From a virus, in the IMG/VR virus record IMGVR_UViG_3300033146_004341, positions 1 to 33,501 of that record: a DNA stretch of 33,501 nt; one strand, 5' to 3'. The position numbers and the translations under genes were made by a program. The notes beneath the pieces are model-generated. The model saw nothing but the letters and a program-made list of their open reading frames with translations. It was not told the origin of the DNA and did not search any database. Shown here in pieces: positions 7,737 to 15,513 of the stretch. Position 1 is the first letter of the stretch; each line of letters begins with the position of its first letter.

Positions 7737-8516
7737 ATGGAAAAAGATTTTGATATAAAGGCATTCAATCCAGTAATTAAGGAACTTAATGAATTAGCTA
7801 TGATTTATTGAAATATAACAATAAATTGAGTTGATGATGTTGAAAATTATGAGCTATGTAAAAAAGCTATAAAATTAATAAACAAAAAAAATAATGAAAT
7901 TAAAAAAGTATTAAAAGCAAAAAGAGAAGACGCAAAGAATTATCAAAAATTTATCATACAACAAGAAAAAAATATTATATGAATAACAACAGGGGTAAGC
8001 GATAATTTGAAAGCAGAGATAGAAAAAATCAACGAAGCAAAGGAGGAAATACAGAGAAAAGAATTACTTCCATATAGAAATAGAATACTAAAAATAAATA
8101 ATCTTACTTGTAGTGAGGAATTGTTGCTAAGTTTTTCAGAGGAGGACTTTTCATTTTGGATTATAGACCAAATAGAAATAGCTGAAAGAGAAAAAAAAGA
8201 ACAAGAAAAAAAAGAGGCTGAATTGGAAAAACAAAAAAAAGAAATAGAAAAAGCTAAACAAGAGGCAATAATTGAAACAGAAAAAAGATTGAAAAAAGAG
8301 GAACAAGAAAGAATATTAAATGAATGATTGCAAAAGAAAATAGATGAGGAGGACAGAATATTAGATAAAATGAAAAAAGAGGAACAAGAAAAAAAAGATA
8401 AAAAATATCAAGCTTGGTTAAAGAAAAACAAGTATAATAATGAAACAGATATAATAGAATATCTTGATTGAAAAAAGGCTATATTTCGTTTAATAGATAT
8501 ATATATTGAGGAATAA
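7737..8516 (+). CDS. DUF1351-like coiled-coil phage protein
   Basis: The protein is 259 residues. The N-terminal part, ITINGVDDVENYELCKKAIKL followed by INKKNNEIKKVLKAKRED, resembles DUF1351 proteins found beside phage recombinases. A central conserved-looking block is LPYRNRILKINNLTCSEELLLS and FSEEDFSFWI. Residues about 150-225 are a very charged coiled coil of Glu, Lys and Gln. The C-terminus ends TDIIEYLDGKKAIFRLIDIYIEE. In other phages such proteins sit next to ERF, SSB or nuclease genes, as here. It probably assists recombination or replication as a scaffold; no catalytic residue is seen. Its start lies 23 bases behind a terminator and after a TTTATTACACA leader. Confidence 0.6.
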
Positions 8517-8536
8517 AAAAAAAGTAAAAAAAGGGG

Positions 8537-8564
8537 TTGATTTTTGACTTTTAATAGATATAAA
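8537..8564 (+). promoter_or_regulatory. Early promoter P3 (sigma70-like)
   Basis: TTGATT (8537-8542) and TATAAA (8559-8564) are 16 bp apart in the same sequence block as P1 and P2. The transcript would begin near 8571, at the second copy of the leader hairpin, and serve the small-gene operon starting at 8660. Confidence 0.8.
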
Positions 8565-8572
8565 CTAAACAC

Positions 8573-8625
8573 ATCAATACAGGTAATAATCAAATACGAC
8601 ATTTGCTCTTATTACCTCTAATGAT
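8573..8625 (+). ncRNA. Leader hairpin, copy 2 of a covarying pair
   Basis: The helices are P1 ATCAATA 8573-8579 with TAATGAT 8619-8625 (one A-A mismatch), P2 AGGTAATAA 8581-8589 with TTATTACCT 8609-8617, and P3 CAAAT 8591-8595 with ATTTG 8601-8605, loop ACGAC. The one-base internal loop between P1 and P2 is kept from the first copy at 5283-5337. P2 is two pairs longer here and P3 has a compensatory pair, so the fold rather than the sequence is conserved. Confidence 0.65.
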
Positions 8626-8659
8626 TATATAGGTTTTATTTTATTTATTACACACTCAA

Positions 8660-8992
8660 ATGGAAACAACATTAAACAGGTTACAATTAGAAAAATCAAG
8701 GTTAGAACTGGTAAATGTAGAATTAAAGAAAAGGTTGCAAAAAGATTTATTAAATGAGGTTACTCGGGTATTGGAAGACTTATATAAAAATGAATTTAAA
8801 ATAAAAAGTTATACTGATATGATAAAAATACTTGAAACAGATTTAAATGCTAAAAAAGATTTCATATTAGAACTTTCAAATAACTTAGTAAATTGGCATA
8901 TTTCAAAATCAACTTGTAAGGTAACAAATTTGCAAAATTTACGAAATATGGAGGGAACACAAGAAGTATTGAACCTTTTAAAATCTATATAA
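8660..8992 (+). CDS. Hypothetical coiled-coil protein, 110 aa
   Basis: This 110-residue protein has no TGA codon. The N-terminal two thirds form a long amphipathic helix (ETTLNRLQLEKSRLELVNVE, then ELKKRLQKDLLNEVTRVLEDL) with a heptad leucine pattern. The C-terminal part, WHISKSTCKVTNLQNLRNMEG, is less regular. No catalytic motif is visible. It is the first gene behind promoter P3 and its leader hairpin, and a terminator follows four bases after its stop, so it may be its own short transcript. Function unknown; oligomerisation through the coiled coil is likely. Confidence 0.65.
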   Translation: METTLNRLQLEKSRLELVNVELKKRLQKDLLNEVTRVLEDLYKNEFKIKSYTDMIKILETDLNAKKDFILELSNNLVNWHISKSTCKVTNLQNLRNMEGTQEVLNLLKSI

Positions 8993-8995
8993 TAT

Positions 8996-9016
8996 GAGGG
9001 CTTGCCCTCTTTTTTA
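8996..9016 (+). terminator. Intrinsic terminator after the first P3 gene
   Basis: GAGGG (8996-9000), loop CTTG and CCCTC (9005-9009) are followed by seven T residues (9010-9016). The next gene starts 22 bases later behind a TTTTATTTATTATACACACA leader, again leaving no room for a new promoter. Confidence 0.75.
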
Positions 9017-9037
9017 TTTTATTTATTATACACACAA

Positions 9038-9424
9038 ATGAAAAAAAATCAATTAGTAGAAATTACATCGTTCGTTTTTATATTAATACTTATAGTTTTA
9101 ATTGTTTATTTAATATTTTGAAATTATATCAAAGATGTAAAAGATATAGACGAAATGACTGAAAGAGTTGAGGCACAAGAATATATTGATACACGAAATG
9201 ATGACCACTCAACATACGAGGATGTAAACGAAATTATAAAAAAATCAATGATAATAGGAGATGTTATTTCAAAAGAGATTGAGAGATTAGAAAATAAAGG
9301 ATTAGTTGTTTTAGATACATTCCCTTGAAAATGTAAGGGTATGCTACACGAACCAACACTAATAGCAATTACAAAAGAAATTTGAATAGATAAGGACGAA
9401 TACTGTTTTATTATTTCAAAATAA
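9038..9424 (+). CDS. Membrane-anchored hypothetical protein, 128 aa
   Basis: The N-terminus has a clear membrane helix (FVFILILIVLIVYLIF, residues about 12-27) after a short Lys-Lys start, so the remainder probably lies on one face of the host membrane. The soluble part is acidic and helical: DIDEMTERVEAQEYIDTRNDD, then KSMIIGDVISKEIERLENKG. A final domain follows, TFPGKCKGMLHEPTLIAITK. Two cysteines (in GKCKG and YCFI) could pair. No family is recognised. It opens a run of small, overlapping genes of the kind that often act on the host. A role at the membrane is inferred only from the anchor. Confidence 0.65.
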
Positions 9425-9428
9425 TCAA

Positions 9429-9671
9429 ATGAGAGCAAATTATAGTAAATTTTATACAAAAGTAAAAGATAATGGCTTTTTATCATCTACTGTAAAAAAG
9501 TTGAAATATACATTATCAGTTGATATATTTATTGAGAATAAAGAAGATACTTGAAGTATAGAACATATTGGAATTATTTCAATAGGGAGGTATGACAGTG
9601 ATGAGATTGAAATTATAAATGCTGATTTATTAGAATGTTTTACTTATTTTATAGCAAACAAAAAATGATAA
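9429..9671 (+). CDS. Hypothetical protein, 80 aa
   Basis: This frame begins four bases after the previous stop. The sequence alternates strands and turns (FLSSTVKKLKYTLSVDIFIE, then IEHIGIISIGRYDSDEIEII) and looks like a small beta-rich domain. The last residue before TAA is Gly from TGA. It overlaps the next gene by seven bases. No motif points to a function. Similar small unknown genes fill the phage region between recombination and packaging modules. Confidence 0.6.
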
Positions 9672-9877
9672 AAGAGATGAGGCAACTAAAAACACAAATT
9701 AAATATTGCAGACAAATGGAGAAAATAGACCCAACACGAAAAAATGAGAGAATAGAATTAGAACGAAAATTTAATGAATTGAAAAAAAATCACCCCTCCC
9801 CTACCCCAAAGAAAAGAAAAAAGAAAAAAACAAAATGCTTATTTGAAAAGGTTTTAGAACGATGTAAAATAAAATAA
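9665..9877 (+). CDS. Small basic coiled-coil protein, 70 aa
   Basis: The chosen start is ATG 9665 (MIKEM), which overlaps the end of the previous gene; a longer frame from 9635 is possible but would overlap more. The sequence is a charged helix (RQLKTQIKYCRQMEKIDPTR), then a Pro-rich hinge (HPSPTPKKRKKKKTK) and a short end. The strongly basic patch could bind nucleic acid. No Gly-TGA occurs. Its stop shares bases with the next start (TAATG). Function unknown. Confidence 0.6.
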   Translation: MIKEMRQLKTQIKYCRQMEKIDPTRKNERIELERKFNELKKNHPSPTPKKRKKKKTKCLFEKVLERCKIK

Positions 9878-10140
9878 TGTATTATATTAAAGAGGGGAGT
9901 GGTAGACAATATAAAATTGATTTAAAATATAAGTTAACTGGACAACAATTAGACAATATTATATTCCTTGTCAAGAATGAATGAAACATTGTTAAAAAAA
10001 TTCCAAAATGAATTCCTAAAGATTATTATACGACGACAGGAGTTCATCTACTAATAGAAAATTTATCAATACTAGATAAACTAAACATCTTTTTATTTAT
10101 TATTAACTTAATACTATGAATATCGCTTATTTTAAAATAG
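9877..10140 (+). CDS. Small membrane protein, 87 aa
   Basis: An N-terminal hydrophilic domain (MYYIKEGSGRQYKIDLKYK and GNIVKKIPKGIPKDYYTTTG) is followed by a C-terminal membrane segment, LNIFLFIINLILGISLILK, that runs to the end, so the protein is probably tail-anchored. The stop is TAG, rarer here than TAA. It overlaps the previous stop by one base and the next gene by 25 bases. No family is recognised. Confidence 0.6.
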
Positions 10141-10310
10141 TTTACAATTGGTATAATAAAATTAAAAATATGAATGCTGAAACTTATTCAGTTGAACGGA
10201 AAAAATTAAAACTTAGAAAAAGATTTTTTAAAGCATTAGATTATGTTTGAACTAATTTAGATGAATATACAGTTTGGAAAAAAGAAAATTATTTGACTAC
10301 TTCAGAATAA
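10116..10310 (+). CDS. Small basic protein, 64 aa
   Basis: The sequence is rich in Lys, Tyr and Asn (NWYNKIKNMNAETYSVERKK) and ends KENYLTTSE. A basic helix, LKLRKRFFKALDYV, is amphipathic. It lies in a chain of overlapping small genes: it begins inside the membrane protein gene and its last base is the first base of the next start. No motif is visible; one TGA gives Gly. Confidence 0.55.
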
Positions 10311-10711
10311 TGATAAACCACGAAAAAAGATTTAGACAATGAATTGATTTTGATTGAATTGTTGCAAGTGATATTGATGTATGTTTAGAATATGATAATA
10401 AATTCTTATTCTTATTTGAATTGAAATATAAAGGGGTTGATGTTCCAGTTTGACAACAATTATTATTATCAAGAATATGACACGCACGAGAAAGTTGCTG
10501 AAAAAAAGCATTTGTATTCTATTGTTATCATACGACAAAAGCAGAAAAAATTATTAATATATTTGATTGCACAATAAATATTATTATGTTATGAGAAAAA
10601 AAGTATGAATGAAACCGGAGTTTGTTTGGAATATTATTAAGGATTGCTAAAAAGTATGATATAAAAAAACTTTTACAAAACTTGGAAAAAATAAAATGAC
10701 AAAAAAATTAA
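10310..10711 (+). CDS. PD-(D/E)XK-type nuclease, possible resolvase
   Basis: This 133-residue protein shows the compact nuclease core: acidic residues D21 and D23 in ASDIDVCLEY, E37-L-K39 in LFELKYKGVD and Q49-Q50 in PVGQQLLLSR, then a strand (KAFVFYCYH) that completes the fold. Single-domain enzymes of this kind include VRR-type nucleases and Holliday-junction resolvases. Glycines in PVGQQ, RIGHARESCG and elsewhere are TGA. The C-terminus is a basic helix. It overlaps the following gene by 16 bases. It is distinct from the nuclease at 6171, which pairs with ERF. Resolution of DNA branches before packaging is a plausible role, inferred from the fold and phage context. Confidence 0.7.
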
Positions 10712-10920
10712 TGGATGAGTTGCATAGAATATTTAAAAAAAGCAAGAATTTTATCATAAAAATAAATGAAAAAAAAGAAGTATACAAAATAAATATAACT
10801 CATCCATCATTTGCAGAATTAGAGGCACACATTAAAAAAAAAGAAACATCAATATATAAGTTTTTAGGATATATAAATGATTTATATAGTAAACAATTAA
10901 AAAATGGAAAAAACAATTAA
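10696..10920 (+). CDS. Hypothetical protein, 74 aa
   Basis: A basic, helical product (MTKKLMDELHRIFKKSKNFI, then PSFAELEAHIKKKETSIYKF). It starts inside the upstream nuclease gene and ends inside the following membrane gene. There is no TGA codon and no catalytic motif. The length, charge and pair of helices would fit a small nucleic-acid- or protein-binding partner, but nothing more can be said from the sequence. Confidence 0.55.
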   Translation: MTKKLMDELHRIFKKSKNFIIKINEKKEVYKINITHPSFAELEAHIKKKETSIYKFLGYINDLYSKQLKNGKNN

Positions 10921-11146
10921 AATATTAGGATTTTCAGTTTGAATAGGAACAACAATACTGGCGAATATTTATTGGATTTGATGACTAGCAATGATATTAT
11001 TTTGTGCAATTATAATTTCAATTTGTTTTGATATGTGGGATGTATGAACTAAAAAAGAAAAATTATTAGTTGTAGAATATGCTTTATATTACATATATTG
11101 AGCATTAAGTATATCAGGATTATTTATTTTATTATTAATGATTTAA
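10904..11146 (+). CDS. Small membrane protein, 80 aa, three helices
   Basis: Three hydrophobic segments are visible: ILGFSVGIGTTILANIYWI near the start, LAMILFCAIIISICF in the middle, and ALSISGLFILLLMI at the end, separated by a short polar loop DMWDVGTKKEK. Five TGA codons encode glycines, two adjacent (WIGGLA). Small three-helix proteins occur as phage holins or membrane modulators. Here it lies among unknown early or middle genes, not beside a lysin. Role unknown. Confidence 0.6.
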
Positions 11147-11152
11147 AAAAAT

Positions 11153-11425
11153 ATGTTTTTAATTAATTATGGAACAAGTCAATATTTTGAGAAAGAAGTA
11201 TGAGATAAACATTACTGCAAAAGTATAACATCTGTAAAAAAACAATTAGAAAAATTAGCTGATTTAGATTTAGAAAATAATATAATATCAGAAGAAGAAT
11301 ATTTAAAAATTATGATAGAGTTTAGAGGTTGGGGGTTTGATAAAAAAACTTGCTTTAGTTGTTGAGATTTTCAAGTTTCAATAAATGATTTACATATTTC
11401 AGTAACTGAAATTAATTTAATTTAA
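11153..11425 (+). CDS. Hypothetical protein, 90 aa
   Basis: The product has a helical middle (SVKKQLEKLADLDLENNIIS) and two cysteines close together (CFSCGDFQVSI) plus another in HYCKSI, so a metal site is possible but incomplete. It starts six bases after the membrane protein. Its end is beta-like (SINDLHISVTEINLI). No family is recognised, and expression probably follows the P3 transcript. Confidence 0.55.
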
Positions 11426-11437
11426 AAAGAAATAAAA

Positions 11438-11632
11438 ATGATTGATAATATGCTAACAGAAACAAGAAATATATATAGAGAAATAGAGATGTTGGAAGAA
11501 AAAATCAATAATATATATATCAAGGCTAAAAAAAATATAGAGAATAAAAAATATGATGATGACTATGAAAAACAAGACGATTTAAACTCATTAGAATGTA
11601 TAGAAAGCTATGTTACAAATTTTAATATTTAA
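11438..11632 (+). CDS. Small helical protein, 64 aa
   Basis: The sequence is a single amphipathic helix (TETRNIYREIEMLEEKINNI) followed by an acidic and basic run (KKYDDDYEKQDDLNSLECIE). It has no TGA codon. It is the last small gene before the sugar-nucleotide cassette, which begins nine bases after its stop. A coiled-coil partner protein is possible; function unknown. Confidence 0.5.
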   Translation: MIDNMLTETRNIYREIEMLEEKINNIYIKAKKNIENKKYDDDYEKQDDLNSLECIESYVTNFNI

Positions 11633-11641
11633 TAAACAATA

Positions 11642-12580
11642 ATGAAAAAAATATTAATTACTGGATGAGCTTGATTTGTTGGCTCTAATTTATGTAGGAA
11701 ATTATTAAATGATTGATATTATGTAGTTTGTGTTGATAATCTTTCAACTTGAACATTTAAAAACATAAAAGATATACATAGTTTAAGTTTTACATTCAAA
11801 TGTATGGATATCGAAAAATTAACAGAATGAAAGTTTGATGAGATTTACAACCTCGCCTGCCCCGCCTCGCCGAAAAAATATCAATCAAGACCACTTAATA
11901 CAATACGAACAAATATATTATGAATAAAAAATTGTTTAGAGTTGTGACTAGAAAATGACGCAAAAGTATTGCAAGCCTCTACAAGTGAGGTCTATTGAGA
12001 TGCTGAACAACATCCGCAAAAAGAAACCTATTTTGGAAATGTAAATTCTGTTTGAATAAGAAGTTGTTATGATGAGGGGAAAAGAATTGCTGAAACTCTT
12101 TGTGTCGAGTATAACAGAGAATATTTTGTTAAAAGTAAAATAGTAAGAATATTTAACACTTATTGACCATATATGGATAAGGATGATGGTAGAGTTGTAA
12201 GTAATTTTATTTGTCAAGCACTACAAAATAAAGATATAACAATTTATGGTGATTGATTACAAACAAGGAGCTTTCAATATGTGGATGATTTGGTGGATTG
12301 ACTTATTGCGATGATGAATAAAGATAATTTTATGTGACCAGTAAATATTGGAACAAGTTTTGAATTTACTATTAAAGATTTTGCTGAAAAAATATTGTCA
12401 TTAATTCCGGAGAGTAAAAGTAAGTTGGTATATTTACCATTACCAAAAGATGACCCTAAGCAAAGGAGAGCTGATAATTCACTTGCTAAAAAGGAACTAA
12501 ATCGAGAACCAAAAGTATGATTGGACGAATGATTGCTAAAAACAATAAAATACTTCAAATCTGTCTTGAATATTAAATAA
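11642..12580 (+). CDS. UDP-glucuronate decarboxylase (UDP-xylose synthase)
   Basis: This 312-residue short-chain dehydrogenase has full family length. The NAD-binding loop GGAGFVG spans residues 8-14, with G9 and G11 as TGA. Catalytic residues align with ArnA and human UXS: STSEVYG with S115 and E116, the Y143-x3-K147 pair in CYDEGKR, and the later arginines in KQRRADN. Other family blocks are [47 protein letters not shown] and KDDPKQRR. The enzyme converts UDP-glucuronate to UDP-xylose with release of CO2. The UDP-glucose dehydrogenase gene two genes downstream would supply its substrate. Residues LACPASP are written with seven G- or C-ending codons, unlike the rest. The family is secure; the fate of the sugar is inferred. 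Confidence 0.93.
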
Positions 12581-12583
12581 TAA

Positions 12584-12613
12584 TTTGTATATTATAGTTA
12601 ATTTATATACAAA
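12584..12613 (+). repeat. Nine-base inverted repeat before the small HTH gene
   Basis: TTTGTATAT (12584-12592) and ATATACAAA (12605-12613) are perfect 9-bp arms around a 12-base spacer, four bases after the decarboxylase stop and eight bases before the HTH start. No T run follows on either strand, so it is not a standard terminator. It could be an operator for the HTH protein, or a hairpin that masks its start. Confidence 0.55.
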
Positions 12614-12620
12614 AAAATGA

Positions 12621-12806
12621 ATGAAAACAACAGATATTCAATATTTCAAATCTTTATCAGAATATGCTGTAAAAAAAAGCATAGATTATAGAACTGTAAA
12701 GACAAAAGTAAACAAAGGGGAACTTTTGTTTTTTTTGATAAGGAAAAAAAAGGTATTTGTTGAAAGCAAAGAGTTATGGAAAATTTTATATTCTAAAAAT
12801 ACATAA
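12621..12806 (+). CDS. Excisionase-like small winged-HTH protein
   Basis: The sequence SLSEYAVKKSIDYRTVKTKV is a helix-turn-helix, and NKGELLFFLIRKKKVFVESK looks like the wing and second helix seen in small MerR or Xis-type DNA-binding proteins (61 residues here, typical length). ATG 12621 is preferred because an ATG at 12617 opens a different frame that soon stops. There is no TGA. The gene sits between the two sugar-nucleotide genes, with its stop overlapping the start of the dehydrogenase (TAATG). A perfect inverted repeat lies just upstream. It may regulate this cassette. No integrase is visible, so a true excisionase role is less likely. Confidence 0.6.
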   Translation: MKTTDIQYFKSLSEYAVKKSIDYRTVKTKVNKGELLFFLIRKKKVFVESKELWKILYSKNT

Positions 12807-13633
12807 TGGAAGTAGTTTGATTTATTGGTACAGGTTTTATAGGTTGAAATATGGCACAAAACTTTAAAGAAAGATGATTTGATGTAATACAATATTCATT
12901 AAGCCCAAAATATAATTGAAATAAAGAGGCATTAAGTCAATGTGATAAAGTATTTGTTGCTGTTCCCACTCCAACAAAGAACAGAAAATTTGATGATAGT
13001 ATTTTATTAAGTGCAATTAAGGAGGCAACATATCCTTGACAAAAAATTATTATAAAATCAACTATTATTTGTTGAACGACTGAAAAACTACAAAAGATAT
13101 ATCCGGATAGATATTTTTTTCATAGTGCAGAATTCTTAACTGAAAAGAATGCTAAAAAAGATGTTGATAAACCAAGCAGAAATATTGTTTGATACACAGA
13201 ACTATCTAAACCATATGCACAATGAATAATGGATATTTTACCAAAATCAAAGCATAATATTTTATGTTCAGCAACTGAAAGTGAAATGTGAAAATATATG
13301 AGTAATTTCTTGCTAACATCTAAATTAATTATGGCTAATTTATTTTGGGAATTATGTAAAAAATACAATATAAGTTATGATATGGTAAGTTGAATTGCAG
13401 GAAAAGATAAAAGAATTTGAAATAGTCACTTACAAGTAGAAGATAAAAATAAGTGTAGATGAGCAAATGGGCATTGTTTTCCAAAGGATATGGCAACAGT
13501 TCACGAGATGTATGGTAATTATAGTAAATGTTGACATAATTTATTAGAGGGGTTGGAAATTTATAACCTTAATATTAATTTAAGAACCAAAAAACAAATA
13601 GAGATTATCACAAAAGTTTTTTGATTAGAATAG
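12806..13633 (+). CDS. UDP-glucose 6-dehydrogenase
   Basis: The protein is 275 residues, short compared with the usual 390-440, so one of the large C-terminal regions is reduced. The N-terminal Rossmann fold has GFIGTGFIGGNMA (residues 5-17). Further family blocks are FVAVPTPT, KSTIICGTT, SAEFLTEKNAKKD, SEMGKYMSNFLLTSKL and the catalytic-cysteine motif ANGHCFPKD, with C224. Most of these glycines are TGA. The enzyme oxidises UDP-glucose twice with NAD+ to UDP-glucuronate. With the decarboxylase upstream it forms a two-step route to UDP-xylose. It overlaps the small HTH gene by one base. Stop is TAG. Short versions occur in other phages; activity is inferred from the intact motifs. Confidence 0.9.
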
Positions 13634-13658
13634 TTTTATAATTTATTAAAAAAACACA

Positions 13659-14252
13659 ATGGAAAAAAAATTTATAAAGATTGATATTTCAAAGTTAAAA
13701 AACTATGAAAATAACAATAAAATTCATACGGATGAGGATATTAGTGAGATAGTAAAATCTATTGAAAAATGTGAGTATTTATCGCCTATTCTTATTGATG
13801 AAAAATTTGAGATTATAAATTGACATTGAAGGAAAGAGGCATTACTTAGATTATGATATAATGAAATAGATGTTATTCAAGTAAAATGATTGACTGAAAT
13901 TCAAAAAAAGAAAGCAAGATTATTAGATAACAAGATAACAGATATTGCTATTTATAATTTAGAAAATATCAAAATAGAATTAGAGGAATTAGATGATGTA
14001 GAAATAAAGGACTTATTTTCAGATATTATTTTTGAAAAGGTAGATTATGATGATATCTATAATGGAATGCCGGAATTTGAGCAAGAAGACTTAACAGCAG
14101 ACTATCAAATAAAAGTAAGTTTTTTAACAGTTCAAGATATACAAGATTTTGGGGAAAAAATAGGACAAAAACTTACAGAAAAAACAAGAAGTATTTGGTT
14201 TCCTGCACAAGGTAGAGCTGATTTACAATCTGAAAAAATTATAGATGAATAG
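13659..14252 (+). CDS. ParB-like nuclease-domain protein
   Basis: The 197-residue protein begins with a ParB/Srx-type domain: KIDISKLKNYENNNKIHTDE, then SIEKCEYLSPILIDE and EIINGHGRKEALLRLGY, the conserved G-H-x-R box. It continues VIQVKGLTEIQKKKARLLDN. ParB-like proteins in phages often accompany DNA methylases or base-modification enzymes, where they act on DNA or nucleotides; some members hydrolyse nucleotides. The C-terminal part (about residues 130-197) is unlike chromosomal ParB. The gene follows the dehydrogenase by 25 bases and overlaps the next gene by eight. No parA gene is present, so partition is unlikely. A role in DNA modification or targeting is inferred from its partner. Confidence 0.8.
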
Positions 14253-15102
14253 ATATCCTATTTATATAATCTCCAAAGGTAGGTGGGAAAAAAGACTTAC
14301 TGTAAAGGCATTAGAAAGGATGGGAATACCTTATAATATTGTAGTAGAACCAAATGAATATGATAAATATAAAAAAGTATGTAAGGGGAATGTAATAAAA
14401 CTTGATATGAATTACAAAGAAACCTACGACACATTTGATAATGTGTGACAAAAAATAAGTACTTGATGATGACCGGCAAGAAATTTTGTGTGGGATTTAT
14501 CAGTAAAGAATTGAGATAAAAGACACCGAATTATTGATGATAATATTAGAGATTTTCAAATGTTAAATAGAAATAGAAAGACTGAATGTTTATCGAGTAA
14601 GTTTTTTGACCCTATGGAAGATTTTGTTGATAGGTATGAGAACATAGCATTGGCTTGACCATATTATACGTTCTTTATTCCTAGAAAAGGGAAATATAGA
14701 CCAATTATATTAAACACAAGAGCTTTTAGTTGTATATTAATTCAAAATGATATACCATTAAGACGACGTTGTAGATATAATGAGGATATAGATTTATCAT
14801 TAAGAGCATTGAAATTAAAGTATTGTATAGTTCAGTTTAGATGATTTTTACAAACAAAATCAGCAACACAAACTTGCAAATGATGAAATACAGACGCATT
14901 TTATGCTGAATACTGAACATTACCCAAGTCTAAAATGCTTCAAAAGGCACATCCAGACGTTGTGAAAGTAGTTCTTAGATATGGAAGACGACATCATACG
15001 GTGGATAATACAAAATTCAAGAATAATCGTCTTATCTTAAAGAAAGGCATTGAAGTCAATAAGGGAGTAAATAATTATTGATTTACTAAAATAAAGGTTT
15101 AA
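14245..15102 (+). CDS. TET-associated-type glycosyltransferase (DNA-modifying candidate)
   Basis: The product is 285 residues. The N-terminus, YPIYIISKGRWEKRLTVKAL with GIPYNIVVEPNEYDKY, fits the TET-associated glycosyltransferase (TAGT) family. The GGGPARNFVWD segment follows, in which three successive TGA codons (14464-14472, residues 74-76) give Gly-Gly-Gly, and then RIIDDNIRDF, whose DD pair would bind metal and the UDP-sugar. A later YNEDIDLSLRAL block resembles the acceptor side. TAGT enzymes are known or predicted to put sugars on oxidised or hydroxymethylated bases in phage DNA. Here the neighbours make UDP-xylose, and the terminase follows 18 bases later. Xylose as donor and DNA as acceptor are inferences. 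The family call is firm but the target could instead be a protein or surface glycan. Confidence 0.8.
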
Positions 15103-15120
15103 TTTTTAATATAAATAATA

Positions 15121-15513
15121 ATGGCAAGACCAAGTAAAGATAATCCAAAATGAAAACAAAAAAGACAGGCTTATATAGAGGCAGTAGATAGCTGAAAAAT
15201 ACAAAAGTTGTTTAATGCTTTGAAATGATGAGTTAGTAGAGATTGAGCAATTGTATTAGCTTGATTATCAAGAACAAGTGTTTATGAGCGAATGAAAAAG
15301 ATTGAAAACTTCAGGACTAAAATAGAGGATAACGAAGAATTATGGGTGGCTTTTGTTGAGAATAAGTTGGTTTGACTTGTGAATAATGGATATTATCCAG
15401 CAATTGAAAAAGTGCTTAAAAGTAAAAAAAGAGATATTTATTGAGATAAAGTTGAAACAGATTTGAATGCGAAAATTGATTGAGATATAAAGATAAAATT
15501 ACCAAAAGCATAA
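15121..15513 (+). CDS. terS: Terminase small subunit
   Basis: This 130-residue protein has an N-terminal helix-turn-helix: GGVSRDGAIVLAGLSRTSVY, which ends in the recognition helix, then ERMKKIENFRTK. The C-terminal half is helical and acidic. That organisation and the position directly before the large subunit match phage TerS, which recognises the packaging site and feeds DNA to TerL. Most of its glycines are TGA. The gene follows the glycosyltransferase by 18 bases with an AAATAATAATGG start context. Family resemblance is by architecture; sequence conservation of TerS is always weak. Confidence 0.75.

Noticed and set aside
12621-12806. A true excisionase of a temperate phage
   Set aside because: No integrase, attachment site or repressor pair is visible, so the HTH fold is kept but not the excision role.
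13659-14252. A chromosome- or plasmid-partition ParB
   Set aside because: There is no ParA, no parS-like repeats, and the neighbours are sugar and glycosyltransferase genes.
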